From assembly GCA_014872875.1 (NCBI GenBank), contig WKFI01000012.1, positions 62,001 through 126,000 on the forward strand: a stretch of DNA of 64,000 bases. The letters run 5' to 3'. Numbering within the stretch: position 1 is the stretch's first letter; each line of letters starts with the position of its first letter. Below the pieces are notes generated by a model. The model saw nothing but the letters and a program-made list of their open reading frames with translations, ran no database searches and was not told the DNA's origin. Origin of the DNA: Paracoccaceae bacterium. GTDB lineage: Bacteria; Pseudomonadota; Alphaproteobacteria; Rhodobacterales; Rhodobacteraceae. Positions 36,026-44,593 of this stretch are shown here, in pieces. Position numbers and translations under genes: made by a program.

Positions 36026-38079
36026 CCAAAGCCGAGCGTCTGAAACAGATGCTGAACCCGGCCTGCGTAGCCTGGATCGGCGGCGGAGGCATGGCACCCG
36101 CAATTGAGTACATGGCCGCAAACGGGTTTGCCGGTCAGGCCATTGCGGTGAACCCCACACGTACTGAAATCGCGGGGCTGGCCTGTGTCGGATCGGTCGA
36201 GGACCTGCCCTTTGTCCCCGATCTGGCAGTTCTCGTGATCCCGAAATCGGGGGTGGTGGATACCATTGCCGGGCTCGCAGCCAAGGGCTGCGGCGGGGTA
36301 ATCTGCATCACCTCGGGTTTTTCCGAGGCCGCGGAAGGCGCCAGCGTGCAGGCTGACCTGATCCGGGCCGCGGGCGACATGCCTGTCATCGGGCCCAATT
36401 GCCCAGGCGTTGCGAATTTTCTGGATGGCGCGGCCTTCATGATGGATCATTTCGGCAATCACGCGCCGGCCAAAGGCGTGGCCGTGATCTCCAATGGCGG
36501 GGCTTATCTGAGTGATCTGGGCTGCGCGGACCGCTCACAGCCCATCGCCTATCTGATCGGACTGGGCAATCAGGCCACGGTCAGCGTGGCTGACATGCTG
36601 GACGTGGTTTTGGATGACCCACGCCTGACCGCAGTGAATATCTATTTTGAGGGGATGACAGATGTCGCCAAGCTCAGCGATGCGGCTGCCAAGGCCGCGC
36701 GCAAGGGCATCCCCGTGGTCGCGATCAAGGGTGGGCAAAGTGAGGCGGGAAGTCGTGCGGCACAATCCCATACTGCCTCACTGGCCGGAGATGCGGCGAT
36801 TGCCTCTGCCCTGTTCCGTCGCTTCGGCTGGATTGAGGTCTCCACCCCGTCCGAAGCCATCGAGACAGTCAAGATGCTGAGCTACTCAGCCTTGCCCGGA
36901 GGAATGCGCACAGGTTTTGTCACGTCGTCAGGTTCCTACGCCGTGTTGGGCGGGGATCTGGCCGAGAAGCTGGGACTTCGGATGGATCCGCCAGATCCGG
37001 TCTCAGCAATGGCCCTCGACGCGGCCCTGCCACCTTACGTAGGGCCAGCCAATCCGCTGGACATCTCGGATTCACATGGCTGGGACCAGACCGACCAACT
37101 GCCGATCTACCGGGCTTTCGCGCAAAACGATTATGACCTTTTTGTTCAGGTGATGTGCTACCCGCCCGAAGGTGGCTGGGACATGTCCACGTGGGACGCC
37201 ACGACCAGCGCTCTGGCGCAGGCCAAAGGCGATCGTCCGGCGGCTTTTGTCAACACGCTGGCCGAGGCTCTGCCCCGGACAGTGCGGGAAAGGATGATCG
37301 CGGACGGCATGGCTCCCCTGCAAGGGATCGAGGACGGTCTGCGCGCGGTGGCCCACGCGGCGCGATATGGGAAAAGTCGGAACCATCTGGATCCCGAAGC
37401 GATGATCCTGAGCGATCCAAACATCGTCCAAACCGGTCCTCCGGGCACAACCTTGAGCGAGGCAGACGCAAAGACCAGACTGACCGGGGCTGGTTTGGAC
37501 ATTCCCCGCCAATGGGTCGTGCACGGTCCGGGCCCCCTCCCCGAAATTCCTTGCCATTGCGCCCTCAAGGCCATTGTTCCCGGTCTGCTGCACAAGACGG
37601 AGGCTGGCGCCGTAACTCTGAATATCTCTGCCGATGATCTGCCCGATGAGATCTCCGCCATGACTGCGCGGCTGTCAGAAAAGGGGCTGGAGGCACAGGG
37701 TTTTCTGATCGAAGAGATGATCCAAAACTCCGTGGGCGAGCTTCTGGTCGGAATCCGTCAGGTGCCGGATATTGGTCCGGTCCTAACACTGGCTATCGGT
37801 GGCGTGGCGGTCGAGCTGTTGCAGGATACATCTACATTGATCCTGCCCGCTACTCGCGCCGAGATCAAAAACGCACTGCACTCTCTGAAGCTTGCCCCCC
37901 TCATCCTTGGCTATCGGGGACGGCCCAGCGCAGACCCGACCGCCATATTGGACGCGATCGAGGGGCTCTGCGCCTATGCCATCCAAAATCCCGACATTGC
38001 CGAGCTGGAAGTTAACCCCCTCCTGCTAACCCAATCCCGCGCCGTCATCGCCGATGCGGTGCTGACCCTGAGAGGCTGA
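36022..38079 (+). CDS. ADP-forming acyl-CoA synthetase family protein (acetate-CoA-ligase type)
   Basis: A 685-residue fused-type ADP-forming acyl-CoA synthetase. N-terminal CoA-binding domain (1-130), then succinyl-CoA-ligase-like domains with the phosphohistidine at His250 (QSHTASLAG), and a C-terminal ATP-grasp domain (about 465-685) ending in AELEVNPLLL. It would activate an acid to its CoA thioester while forming or using ATP. The start is GTG 36022, overlapping the previous stop as GTGA; the upstream open frame from 35953 overlaps the coding region of its neighbour and is not used. The acyl substrate is unknown; the enoyl-CoA hydratase that follows suggests a hydroxy- or enoyl acid. Confidence 0.85.
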   Translation: MTKAERLKQMLNPACVAWIGGGGMAPAIEYMAANGFAGQAIAVNPTRTEIAGLACVGSVEDLPFVPDLAVLVIPKSGVVDTIAGLAAKGCGGVICITSGFSEAAEGASVQADLIRAAGDMPVIGPNCPGVANFLDGAAFMMDHFGNHAPAKGVAVISNGGAYLSDLGCADRSQPIAYLIGLGNQATVSVADMLDVVLDDPRLTAVNIYFEGMTDVAKLSDAAAKAARKGIPVVAIKGGQSEAGSRAAQSHTASLAGDAAIASALFRRFGWIEVSTPSEAIETVKMLSYSALPGGMRTGFVTSSGSYAVLGGDLAEKLGLRMDPPDPVSAMALDAALPPYVGPANPLDISDSHGWDQTDQLPIYRAFAQNDYDLFVQVMCYPPEGGWDMSTWDATTSALAQAKGDRPAAFVNTLAEALPRTVRERMIADGMAPLQGIEDGLRAVAHAARYGKSRNHLDPEAMILSDPNIVQTGPPGTTLSEADAKTRLTGAGLDIPRQWVVHGPGPLPEIPCHCALKAIVPGLLHKTEAGAVTLNISADDLPDEISAMTARLSEKGLEAQGFLIEEMIQNSVGELLVGIRQVPDIGPVLTLAIGGVAVELLQDTSTLILPATRAEIKNALHSLKLAPLILGYRGRPSADPTAILDAIEGLCAYAIQNPDIAELEVNPLLLTQSRAVIADAVLTLRG

Positions 38080-38084
38080 GACCC

Positions 38085-38906
38085 ATGACCGACTACACCC
38101 ATCTGATCTACGAAGTTGACGCGGACCATATCTGCTGGCTGACCCTGAACCGCCCCGAGAAACTGAACGCGATGAACCTGAAACTCATCGCCGAATTGCA
38201 GGCCGGGCTGGAACGCGCCGATGCGGATGACAATGTCAACGTGATCGTCATCCAGGGCGCAGGCCGGGCCTTCTGCGCTGGGCACGATCTTGATGAAGAC
38301 GCAGAGGAAGACCGGACTTCGATCTACGAATACCGGGCCCATTACTTCAAGCAGTTTGACGAATTCACCACGCCCTGGCGGATCACCAAGCCGGTAATTG
38401 CCAGCGTCAACTCCATCGCCATTGGCAAGGGGTTCGAACTCAGCCTGTTCTGCGACGTCACCATCGCCAGTGACGACACGCGGATCGGGTACAACGAGGT
38501 GCGCTATGGCATTTCGGGCCACTGCATGTTCCTGCCTTGGCTGGTGAACATGAAAACCGCCAAGGACCTGCTGTTGACGGGTCGCGAACTGACCGCGGCC
38601 GAGGCCAAGGAGATGGGATTGATCACTGAAGTCGTGCCGTTAGAAGAACTTAAGGAGGCTACTCACAAGAAAGCCTTGCTGATGGCGCGCATGCCGCGTG
38701 AGATGCAGCGGATGCACAAGATGTACCTGAACCGGGTCTATGAAATGCAGGGGCTGAAGACGGCCACCGATTATTACTTGGAACAGGTCGCCATCCTGGG
38801 CGCACAGCCGGTGGCGGAGTATGCGGAGTTTTCACGCATGACCAGCCAAGAGGGGCTGAAAGCCGCGCTGGAACACGCCAATGCGCGTTACAAAGGGCTG
38901 GATTGA
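38085..38906 (+). CDS. Enoyl-CoA hydratase/isomerase (crotonase family)
   Basis: A 273-residue crotonase. The oxyanion-hole region ALNFCAGHDLDEDAE-like (GRAFCAGHDL at about 62-71) and the two potential acidic residues in GKGFELSLFCDV (about 117-128) and IGYNEVRYGISG (about 138-149) are in the usual places, so hydration/dehydration chemistry is plausible. A CaiD-like role (carnitinyl-CoA dehydratase) is an option considering the butyrobetaine-like dioxygenase and CoA ligase in the same operon, but not proven. It begins five bases after the CoA synthetase. Confidence 0.85.
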   Translation: MTDYTHLIYEVDADHICWLTLNRPEKLNAMNLKLIAELQAGLERADADDNVNVIVIQGAGRAFCAGHDLDEDAEEDRTSIYEYRAHYFKQFDEFTTPWRITKPVIASVNSIAIGKGFELSLFCDVTIASDDTRIGYNEVRYGISGHCMFLPWLVNMKTAKDLLLTGRELTAAEAKEMGLITEVVPLEELKEATHKKALLMARMPREMQRMHKMYLNRVYEMQGLKTATDYYLEQVAILGAQPVAEYAEFSRMTSQEGLKAALEHANARYKGLD

Positions 38907-38919
38907 TTGTGTCTCGGAG

Positions 38920-39798
38920 TTATCCCGCCACTCGCAATGGGATGGCCTTGTCCACTTCTCGCGCGATTTCAGCGATCAAGGCTTTGACCGCAGGGCTGCG
39001 CCTGCGCGGATGGACCCGCGCGATATAGGCGATGTCGGGGGGTACTGGAAAAAGCCCCTCGACAATCTCCATATCCGGGGTGACATGCAGCCCGTTCAGC
39101 AGAGCCACCCCCAATCCTGACCGCACAGCGGACTGTATGCCCGCGGCGCTGGGGCATTCCAGCAACGTGTCGAACCGATGCCCCAGCCCCTGCCCATCGC
39201 GAAAACCCCAATGTTTGTAGAAACACTGGTCATCAAAGGCCAGAAACGGCACCGGCTGGTCGGGATCCAGGATCAGATCGGGGGATTTCACCCAATGCAG
39301 CGTGTCGTCGAACAGGATCATATCACTGCCCTTCAAGTCCCGGCGAAACAGCTGCATCACTGCCAGATCAATCTCCCCTGCACGCAGCCAGTCCTGAACA
39401 TTAAGGCTCTGACTCGTGCGGATCTTCACCTGAATATCCGGATAAGTCCTCGTAAAACGCCCTAAAATGCGGGCAATACCGCTGGTCGTTGTGTCTTCGG
39501 TCATGCCAAGAGTGATGGTTCCGGCAACGTTTTTTCGACCCAGCGCTGCCAGTGCTTCGTCATGCAGGTCGCTCATCCGACGGGCATAGTCCAACAGCCG
39601 ACCGCCAGCATCAGTGAACAAAGGGCCGCCGGCCCGGCGCGCCAACAGTTTGCAGTCCAGAGCAGTCTCAAGCCTCTTGATCTTATGGCTCACCGCTGAT
39701 TGCGACAGGGCCAGTTGTTCGGCCGCGCGTGTCACACCGCCCTGGTCCGCGATGGCAACCAGCGCTCGAAGCGCATCCAGATCCAATCGGTCCGACAT
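38920..39798 (-). CDS. LysR-family transcriptional regulator
   Basis: A 292-residue LysR regulator: the N-terminal helix-turn-helix (LDALRALVAIADQGGVTRAA, then SQSAVSHKIKRLE) and effector domain. The start at 39798 (MSDRLDLD) is preferred because AGGAG precedes it; the longer frame to 39831 has no ribosome site. It is convergent with the enoyl-CoA hydratase and divergent from the alpha/beta-hydrolase gene, which it most likely controls. Effector unknown. Confidence 0.85.
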   Translation of the reverse strand: MSDRLDLDALRALVAIADQGGVTRAAEQLALSQSAVSHKIKRLETALDCKLLARRAGGPLFTDAGGRLLDYARRMSDLHDEALAALGRKNVAGTITLGMTEDTTTSGIARILGRFTRTYPDIQVKIRTSQSLNVQDWLRAGEIDLAVMQLFRRDLKGSDMILFDDTLHWVKSPDLILDPDQPVPFLAFDDQCFYKHWGFRDGQGLGHRFDTLLECPSAAGIQSAVRSGLGVALLNGLHVTPDMEIVEGLFPVPPDIAYIARVHPRRRSPAVKALIAEIAREVDKAIPLRVAG

Positions 39799-39921
39799 TC
39801 GTGTTTCTCCTAACGCGTCAAGAAATGACATATTTCGATCACATCATGACAAGCATTCATTTGCGTCATATGTTACCTCTCGACTACCCCTTTGGAAAGT
39901 AAAATCCCAAGGAGCCGTCCC

Positions 39922-40770
39922 ATGTCCCACCTCGTCCCTCAACACAGCCTGATCCAAAATACGCGTATTGCCCATGGCACGCATGGTGACGGTGAACCTG
40001 TCGTGCTGATCCACGGCACCCCGTCTTCTTCATATATCTGGCGCAACGTGCTGCCCGAACTGGTTCACGCAGGTTACAAAGTGCATGTGTTTGACCTGCT
40101 GGGTTATGGGTTGTCCGAACGCCCGTGGGATCCCGACATCGACACCTCCGTCACCGGTCAGGTGCCTATACTGGAAGGGCTTCTGGAGCTGTGGGGGCTG
40201 AACGATCTGCATGTCATCGCGCATGACATCGGTGGCGGGGTCGCCCAGCGCTTTGCCCTGCACTCTCCCGACCGGGTCCGGTCGCTCACCATGATCGACG
40301 TGGTCAGCTTCGACAGTTGGCCGTCGAAGCGCACCCATGAACAGATGCAGGCCGGGCTGGAAGCACTGATCAAAGCCCCCGATGCCGACCACCGGGCGCA
40401 TTTCCGCGACTGGCTGCTGTCCACCGTGCAGAACAAGACCCGGCTCAGCGAAACGTCAATGCACACCTATCTGGATTACATCAGCGGCCCTGTCGGTCAG
40501 GCCAGCCTGTTCCAGCATCAGGTTCGCCATTATGTCCCTGACCACACAAATGACGTAGCCCCCCGATATGGGGAACTTGGAGACTTGCCTGTACAACTGA
40601 TTTGGGGGGCCGAAGATGCTTGGCAGGTGACCGACTGGGCTCATCGTCTGCACGAGGCAATCCCCGGCTCCGAGCTACATGTGCTGGAGAACTGCGGACA
40701 TTTCGCAATGGAGGACCAGCCGGAGCAGATCTCGGGCCTGTTGATCGACTTTCTCAAGCGAAAGGGCTGA
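39922..40770 (+). CDS. Alpha/beta hydrolase with Asp nucleophile (epoxide-hydrolase/dehalogenase type)
   Basis: A 282-residue alpha/beta hydrolase. The nucleophile elbow is AHDIGG with Asp102 instead of Ser, typical of epoxide hydrolases and dehalogenases. The acid is in WGAEDAW (about 233) and the His in NCGHFAMEDQPE (about 261). The residue after the nucleophile is Ile, not the Trp of haloalkane dehalogenases nor the Arg of fluoroacetate dehalogenases, so epoxide or lactone hydrolysis is likelier. HGTPSSSYIWRNVLPE (31-46) is the oxyanion region. The start at 39922 follows AAGGAG. Substrate unknown. Confidence 0.82.
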   Translation: MSHLVPQHSLIQNTRIAHGTHGDGEPVVLIHGTPSSSYIWRNVLPELVHAGYKVHVFDLLGYGLSERPWDPDIDTSVTGQVPILEGLLELWGLNDLHVIAHDIGGGVAQRFALHSPDRVRSLTMIDVVSFDSWPSKRTHEQMQAGLEALIKAPDADHRAHFRDWLLSTVQNKTRLSETSMHTYLDYISGPVGQASLFQHQVRHYVPDHTNDVAPRYGELGDLPVQLIWGAEDAWQVTDWAHRLHEAIPGSELHVLENCGHFAMEDQPEQISGLLIDFLKRKG

Positions 40771-40773
40771 TCC

Positions 40774-41040
40774 ATGAGCGACGCAACCCGCATTTCCGCA
40801 ACCCCTCGACACCTCCGTCGCCTGACCACTCTGTTCGAGATCGCAGGATCGGTGCTGGCCATGGCCTATGCGCTGCTCATCGCCTCCAATATCGGGGCCG
40901 AGATTCTGGGCTTCACTCTGCTCTTGATCTCCTCCGGTCTGTTTGCCGGATGGGCGGTGATCGACCGGCGCTGGACCTTTGGGCTGCTGCAGCTGTTTTA
41001 TGCGGCCTCGGCTATCATTGGGCTGATCCGCTGGGCCTGA
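40774..41040 (+). CDS. Small integral membrane protein (88 aa)
   Basis: I do not recognise a family. The 88-residue product has a basic N-terminus (ATPRHLRRLT) and three hydrophobic segments, about 19-38, 41-60 and 67-86, so it is probably a small membrane protein with three helices. It starts three bases after the hydrolase stop and should be translated from the same mRNA. The hairpin after its end suggests the operon stops here. Confidence 0.6.
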   Translation: MSDATRISATPRHLRRLTTLFEIAGSVLAMAYALLIASNIGAEILGFTLLLISSGLFAGWAVIDRRWTFGLLQLFYAASAIIGLIRWA

Positions 41041-41062
41041 CAGGGCGGGCATGACCCAAAGG

Positions 41063-41083
41063 GGCGGAGGTCATTCCTCCGCC
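41063..41083. terminator. Bidirectional hairpin between convergent genes
   Basis: GGCGGAGG (41063-41070) and CCTCCGCC (41076-41083) are exact complements separated by 5 bases. It spans the end of the choline-kinase-like gene and lies 22 bases after the small membrane protein gene, so it can serve both. Confidence 0.6.
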
Positions 41084-42003
41084 ACCGCCTTAAGATGCCC
41101 GGCAAATTCAGGATCCAGGATCAAAGCCTTGCAGCGGGCAAAGCGGTTTTCCGCATAAGCCCAGAAGTCTTCGGCCGGGTTTCCGTCCGCATGCTGGATC
41201 AGCCCCCAAAGCGTCCACAACAGGTCACACATCGCTTTGTAGATCACCATGCGCCCCACCTGTGCCGCAGTGGGCGTTGCGCCGAAATAGGCCGTCAGCA
41301 TCTCCAGCTCCTGATCGCGGGTCAGACCCGCTTCGACCGCCAGATCGCCCAGATCCCACAACGCGTCGTTCATACCGGAATATTCGAAATCGACGATCCA
41401 CATGCGGTCGCCATTATCCAGGAAGTTCTCGCACAGAGGGTCGCAATGGCTGGGCACCAAGTGTCCCGGCTTTCGGGTCAGCAGATCCTTGATCGGCGCG
41501 GCTTCGGCCACGACCTGGGTATAGCCTTCCGGCAGATCGGTCTCCTTGGTTGAGAGCACCTTCAGGTATTCGTCAATCATCGCAAACAGCTCGAACCGGA
41601 AGCGGAACGGGGTTTCGGTCTGATGCAGCTGGCGCAGGGCTGTGCCGGCACGGGCAGCCGCTCCGGGACGGGACGCAAACAGCTCGGGCGTCATGGTGAC
41701 GATGTCCAATACGCAAGCACTGATCATCACGCCGGTGGCGGCATCCGCCCACAGCACCTCCGGGGCAATTCCGTTGCGACTGGCGGCACGGGCATTGTGG
41801 ATCTCGACCTCGCGGTCAATATACTCCTCGGTCCCGTCGCCGGGGATGCGTACGATGACGGCGCCCGCGGGGGCTTCCACCCGGTAGACCAGATTGGTCA
41901 GCCCACCCAGCCGTTGGATCCGGCAGGTGTCGGCCTGAACGTCTTTGTAAGCCTCGAGATTGTGCAAGGCCGCCAGAACCCGGTCGATATTCTCGTCAGT
42001 CAT
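41071..42003 (-). CDS. Choline/ethanolamine-kinase-like phosphotransferase
   Basis: A 310-residue kinase of the aminoglycoside-phosphotransferase/choline-kinase fold. The catalytic loop HCDPLCENFL (about 182-191, with Asp) and the metal site IVDFEYSG (about 199-206) are intact, and LVYRVEAPAGAVIVRIPGDG holds the ATP Lys-loop region. It probably phosphorylates choline or another small hydroxyl compound. It is on the minus strand 16 bases after the dimethylglycine-dehydrogenase-like gene, so the two form an operon. Whether it acts on choline itself cannot be seen from the sequence. Confidence 0.82.
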   Translation of the reverse strand: MTDENIDRVLAALHNLEAYKDVQADTCRIQRLGGLTNLVYRVEAPAGAVIVRIPGDGTEEYIDREVEIHNARAASRNGIAPEVLWADAATGVMISACVLDIVTMTPELFASRPGAAARAGTALRQLHQTETPFRFRFELFAMIDEYLKVLSTKETDLPEGYTQVVAEAAPIKDLLTRKPGHLVPSHCDPLCENFLDNGDRMWIVDFEYSGMNDALWDLGDLAVEAGLTRDQELEMLTAYFGATPTAAQVGRMVIYKAMCDLLWTLWGLIQHADGNPAEDFWAYAENRFARCKALILDPEFAGHLKAVAEE

Positions 42004-42019
42004 TATGTCTACCCTCCCC

Positions 42020-44443
42020 TCAGGCTTTCAGTTTCCGATTTTGCGGATCGAACAACGGTCCGTCCACGCGCTGGATAGGTACGCGGTCGCCAAAAATCTC
42101 CAGCTCAAAGTCTCGTTGGTCGGCCAGATCCGTCGGCAGGTAGCCAAGGATGATGGTCTTGCCGACACTGTGCCCGAACCCACCACTGGACGCGACGGAA
42201 ACGGTCTGCCCGTTCAGCAGAATGGTCTCGCCTCCGGTCATCGGCAACGGGTCATCGGCGGTAAAGGTACACAAGCATCGGTCCACGCCTTGGGCCTTCT
42301 GCGCCTCCAAAACGGATCGCCCGATGAAATCGCCCTTGGATTTCAGATGCACGCGAAACCCCAACCCGGCCTCAACCGGTGTGTAATCCGGGGTGATGTC
42401 GGCACTCCAGTACAGATACCCTTTTTCCAACCGCAATGACTCGATCGCGCGATAACCGATATTGCGGATGCCATGCGCCTGCCCAGCCTGCCACAGCAGG
42501 TCATAGACATGCAGGGCAAATTCGGTGGGGATATGCAGTTCCCACCCCAGTTCACCCACATACCCGATCCGCGCCGCCCGCACCCGGGCCGCACCGAGTG
42601 TAATCTCCTGTGCAGTGGCAAACGGGAAGGCGGCGTTCGAGACGTCCTCTTCGCACACCGCCTGCAGCACCTCGCGGGCCTTGGGGCCGCAGATGTTGAT
42701 CACCGCACGGGCCGAGGTCACCTCGACCAGATGGGCTGAGCCGTCTTCGGGCAGATGTCGCCGGATCAAATCCGCGTCATGCACGCCAAAGCCGGAACCG
42801 GTGACGACATAAAAGTGATCCTTGCCAATCCGGGTGATGGTGATGTCAGCCTCGGTCCCGCCCTGATCGTTACACAGCTGCGTATAGATGACCGAGCCCA
42901 CCGGCTTGTCCATGTTGGACACCGCCAGGTTCTGTAGAGCCTGCAGCGCCCCGGAGCCGATGAGTTCGAATTTGGAGAAACTTGACTGGTCGATCAACAC
43001 CACCCCATCGCGTGTTGCCCGGTGTTCTTCCGCTGCAAAGGCTTTCCAACCCGGGTTGAGAAAGTCGAGCTGGTCGACCGGTTCCACGCCTTCGGGCGCA
43101 AACCACAGGGGGCGTTCCCAGCCGTTTTTGGACCCGAAGACCGCACCATGGTCCTTTAACCTTGCATGCAGCGGCGACAGGCGCAGATTGCGTGCGGCTT
43201 CGGCCTCCTGCCCGGGATAGCGCATTTTGTAGTGATGCGCGTAATGCTCGACCGCACGCGGATACATGAAGGCCTTGGTCGCGTGATGCGGGCTGAAGCG
43301 GCGCACGTCCAGCGGCCACAGATCCAGGCTGGGGCGACCCTGCAGAATCCATTCGGCAATCATCTCACCCGCGCCGCCGCCCGCGGCAATGCCGTACAGG
43401 AACCCCGTGGACAGCATCAGGTTCTTCAGTTCGGGCGCCCAGCCCATGACGAAATCACCATCCGCCGAATAGGGGATCGGCCCGTTGATGACCTGCCGTA
43501 TGCCGACTTCATTCACGACCGGGGTGACCTGACCTGCCAGCTCGGCCAAAGGGGCAAAGCGGTCCAGATTGTCAGGCAACAATTGACGGACGAATTCGCC
43601 GGGAATGCCCTGATCGCCAAAAGGCAGGGTACCTTCCTCATACCCGCCGATGACCAGCCGTCCGCCCGCATCCGGCTTGTAGTACACCAGCCGTTCGGGA
43701 TCGCGCAGCGTTGGCAGCCCCTTGACCAGCTCCGGCTGCGGCAAGGGTTCGGTCACGATATACTGGTGCTCGACCGCACAGGCCGGGACCACGACACCCA
43801 GCTTGGCGGCCAGCTCGCGACTCCACATGCCTGACGCCAGCACGATGGTCTCAGCCTCATAGTCGCCTTCCGTAGTCATGACTTTGGTGATGCGGCCCCC
43901 GGTGATTTCGAAATCGGTCACCTTGACACCCTGCCGGATCTGCGCGCCATGTTTACGCGCGCCGGTAGCAATCGCCTGACACAGGCTGGCCGGATCCACA
44001 TGCCCGTCCGATGGGATGAAAGCCGCACCCTCAAGCCCGTCGGCGTCGATATAAGGGAACAGCTCCTTCGCCTCGGACGGGGTGATGATCTCCATCTCCA
44101 GATCGAAACTGCGGGCCATCGTGGCCAGCCGCTTGGCCTCGAGCAGCCGTTCCCGGGTTGCAGCCAGTCGCAGACTGCCCACCTTTTTCCAGTCGAACTG
44201 CATGCCGACCTCATCCGCAAGCCGGTCATAAAGTGCGACTGATCGTTTGAGCATCCGCGTGGTATTGCGCGAAGACCGCAGTTGCCCGACCAACCCCGCC
44301 GCGTGCCATGTCGCGCCTTCGGTCAGCGAGGCCTTTTCCAGCAGCACCACGTCGCGTTCGCCTTCGCGGGCCAGGTGATAGGCGATGGAGCACCCAATGA
44401 TCCCACCCCCGATGATCAGATGTTTGGCCGAATGTTGCGTCAT
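42020..44443 (-). CDS. FAD-dependent oxidoreductase of the dimethylglycine/sarcosine dehydrogenase family
   Basis: An 807-residue flavoenzyme. N-terminal FAD domain with IIGGGIIGCS (about 9-18) and the GATWHAAGL segment near residues 43-51, whose His is the covalent FAD attachment position in dimethylglycine dehydrogenase. The C-terminal half is a GcvT/tetrahydrofolate-binding domain (VVLIDQSSFSKFEL to the end), so the methyl group removed as formaldehyde can be captured by folate. Likely substrates are dimethylglycine or sarcosine, fitting the kinase downstream and the divergent DeoR gene. Confidence 0.88.
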   Translation of the reverse strand: MTQHSAKHLIIGGGIIGCSIAYHLAREGERDVVLLEKASLTEGATWHAAGLVGQLRSSRNTTRMLKRSVALYDRLADEVGMQFDWKKVGSLRLAATRERLLEAKRLATMARSFDLEMEIITPSEAKELFPYIDADGLEGAAFIPSDGHVDPASLCQAIATGARKHGAQIRQGVKVTDFEITGGRITKVMTTEGDYEAETIVLASGMWSRELAAKLGVVVPACAVEHQYIVTEPLPQPELVKGLPTLRDPERLVYYKPDAGGRLVIGGYEEGTLPFGDQGIPGEFVRQLLPDNLDRFAPLAELAGQVTPVVNEVGIRQVINGPIPYSADGDFVMGWAPELKNLMLSTGFLYGIAAGGGAGEMIAEWILQGRPSLDLWPLDVRRFSPHHATKAFMYPRAVEHYAHHYKMRYPGQEAEAARNLRLSPLHARLKDHGAVFGSKNGWERPLWFAPEGVEPVDQLDFLNPGWKAFAAEEHRATRDGVVLIDQSSFSKFELIGSGALQALQNLAVSNMDKPVGSVIYTQLCNDQGGTEADITITRIGKDHFYVVTGSGFGVHDADLIRRHLPEDGSAHLVEVTSARAVINICGPKAREVLQAVCEEDVSNAAFPFATAQEITLGAARVRAARIGYVGELGWELHIPTEFALHVYDLLWQAGQAHGIRNIGYRAIESLRLEKGYLYWSADITPDYTPVEAGLGFRVHLKSKGDFIGRSVLEAQKAQGVDRCLCTFTADDPLPMTGGETILLNGQTVSVASSGGFGHSVGKTIILGYLPTDLADQRDFELEIFGDRVPIQRVDGPLFDPQNRKLKA

Positions 44444-44490
44444 GTCGAAGTCCCTGTTGTAGGTTGTCGATGTAAGTCAGTCGCAAATTT

Positions 44491-44538
44491 CAACATTAAT
44501 CAACAAATTTTGTCCATTTGTGTTGATTTTTGTTGGTT
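44491..44538. promoter_or_regulatory. Candidate DeoR operator with repeated TTGTTGATT/AATCAACA elements
   Basis: The divergent spacer holds AATCAACA (44498-44505) facing TGTTGATT (44521-44528), a perfect 8-bp inverted repeat separated by 15 bases, with further copies of the core as CAAC at 44491 and TGTTGGTTG at 44531-44538. DeoR proteins bind such repeated AT-rich elements; this is between the DeoR gene and the oxidoreductase gene. Confidence 0.5.
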
Positions 44539-44593
44539 GAATCCCACAACGGCACCGCTTAACCTCACAAAATCCAACAGAAATACAGCTGTT

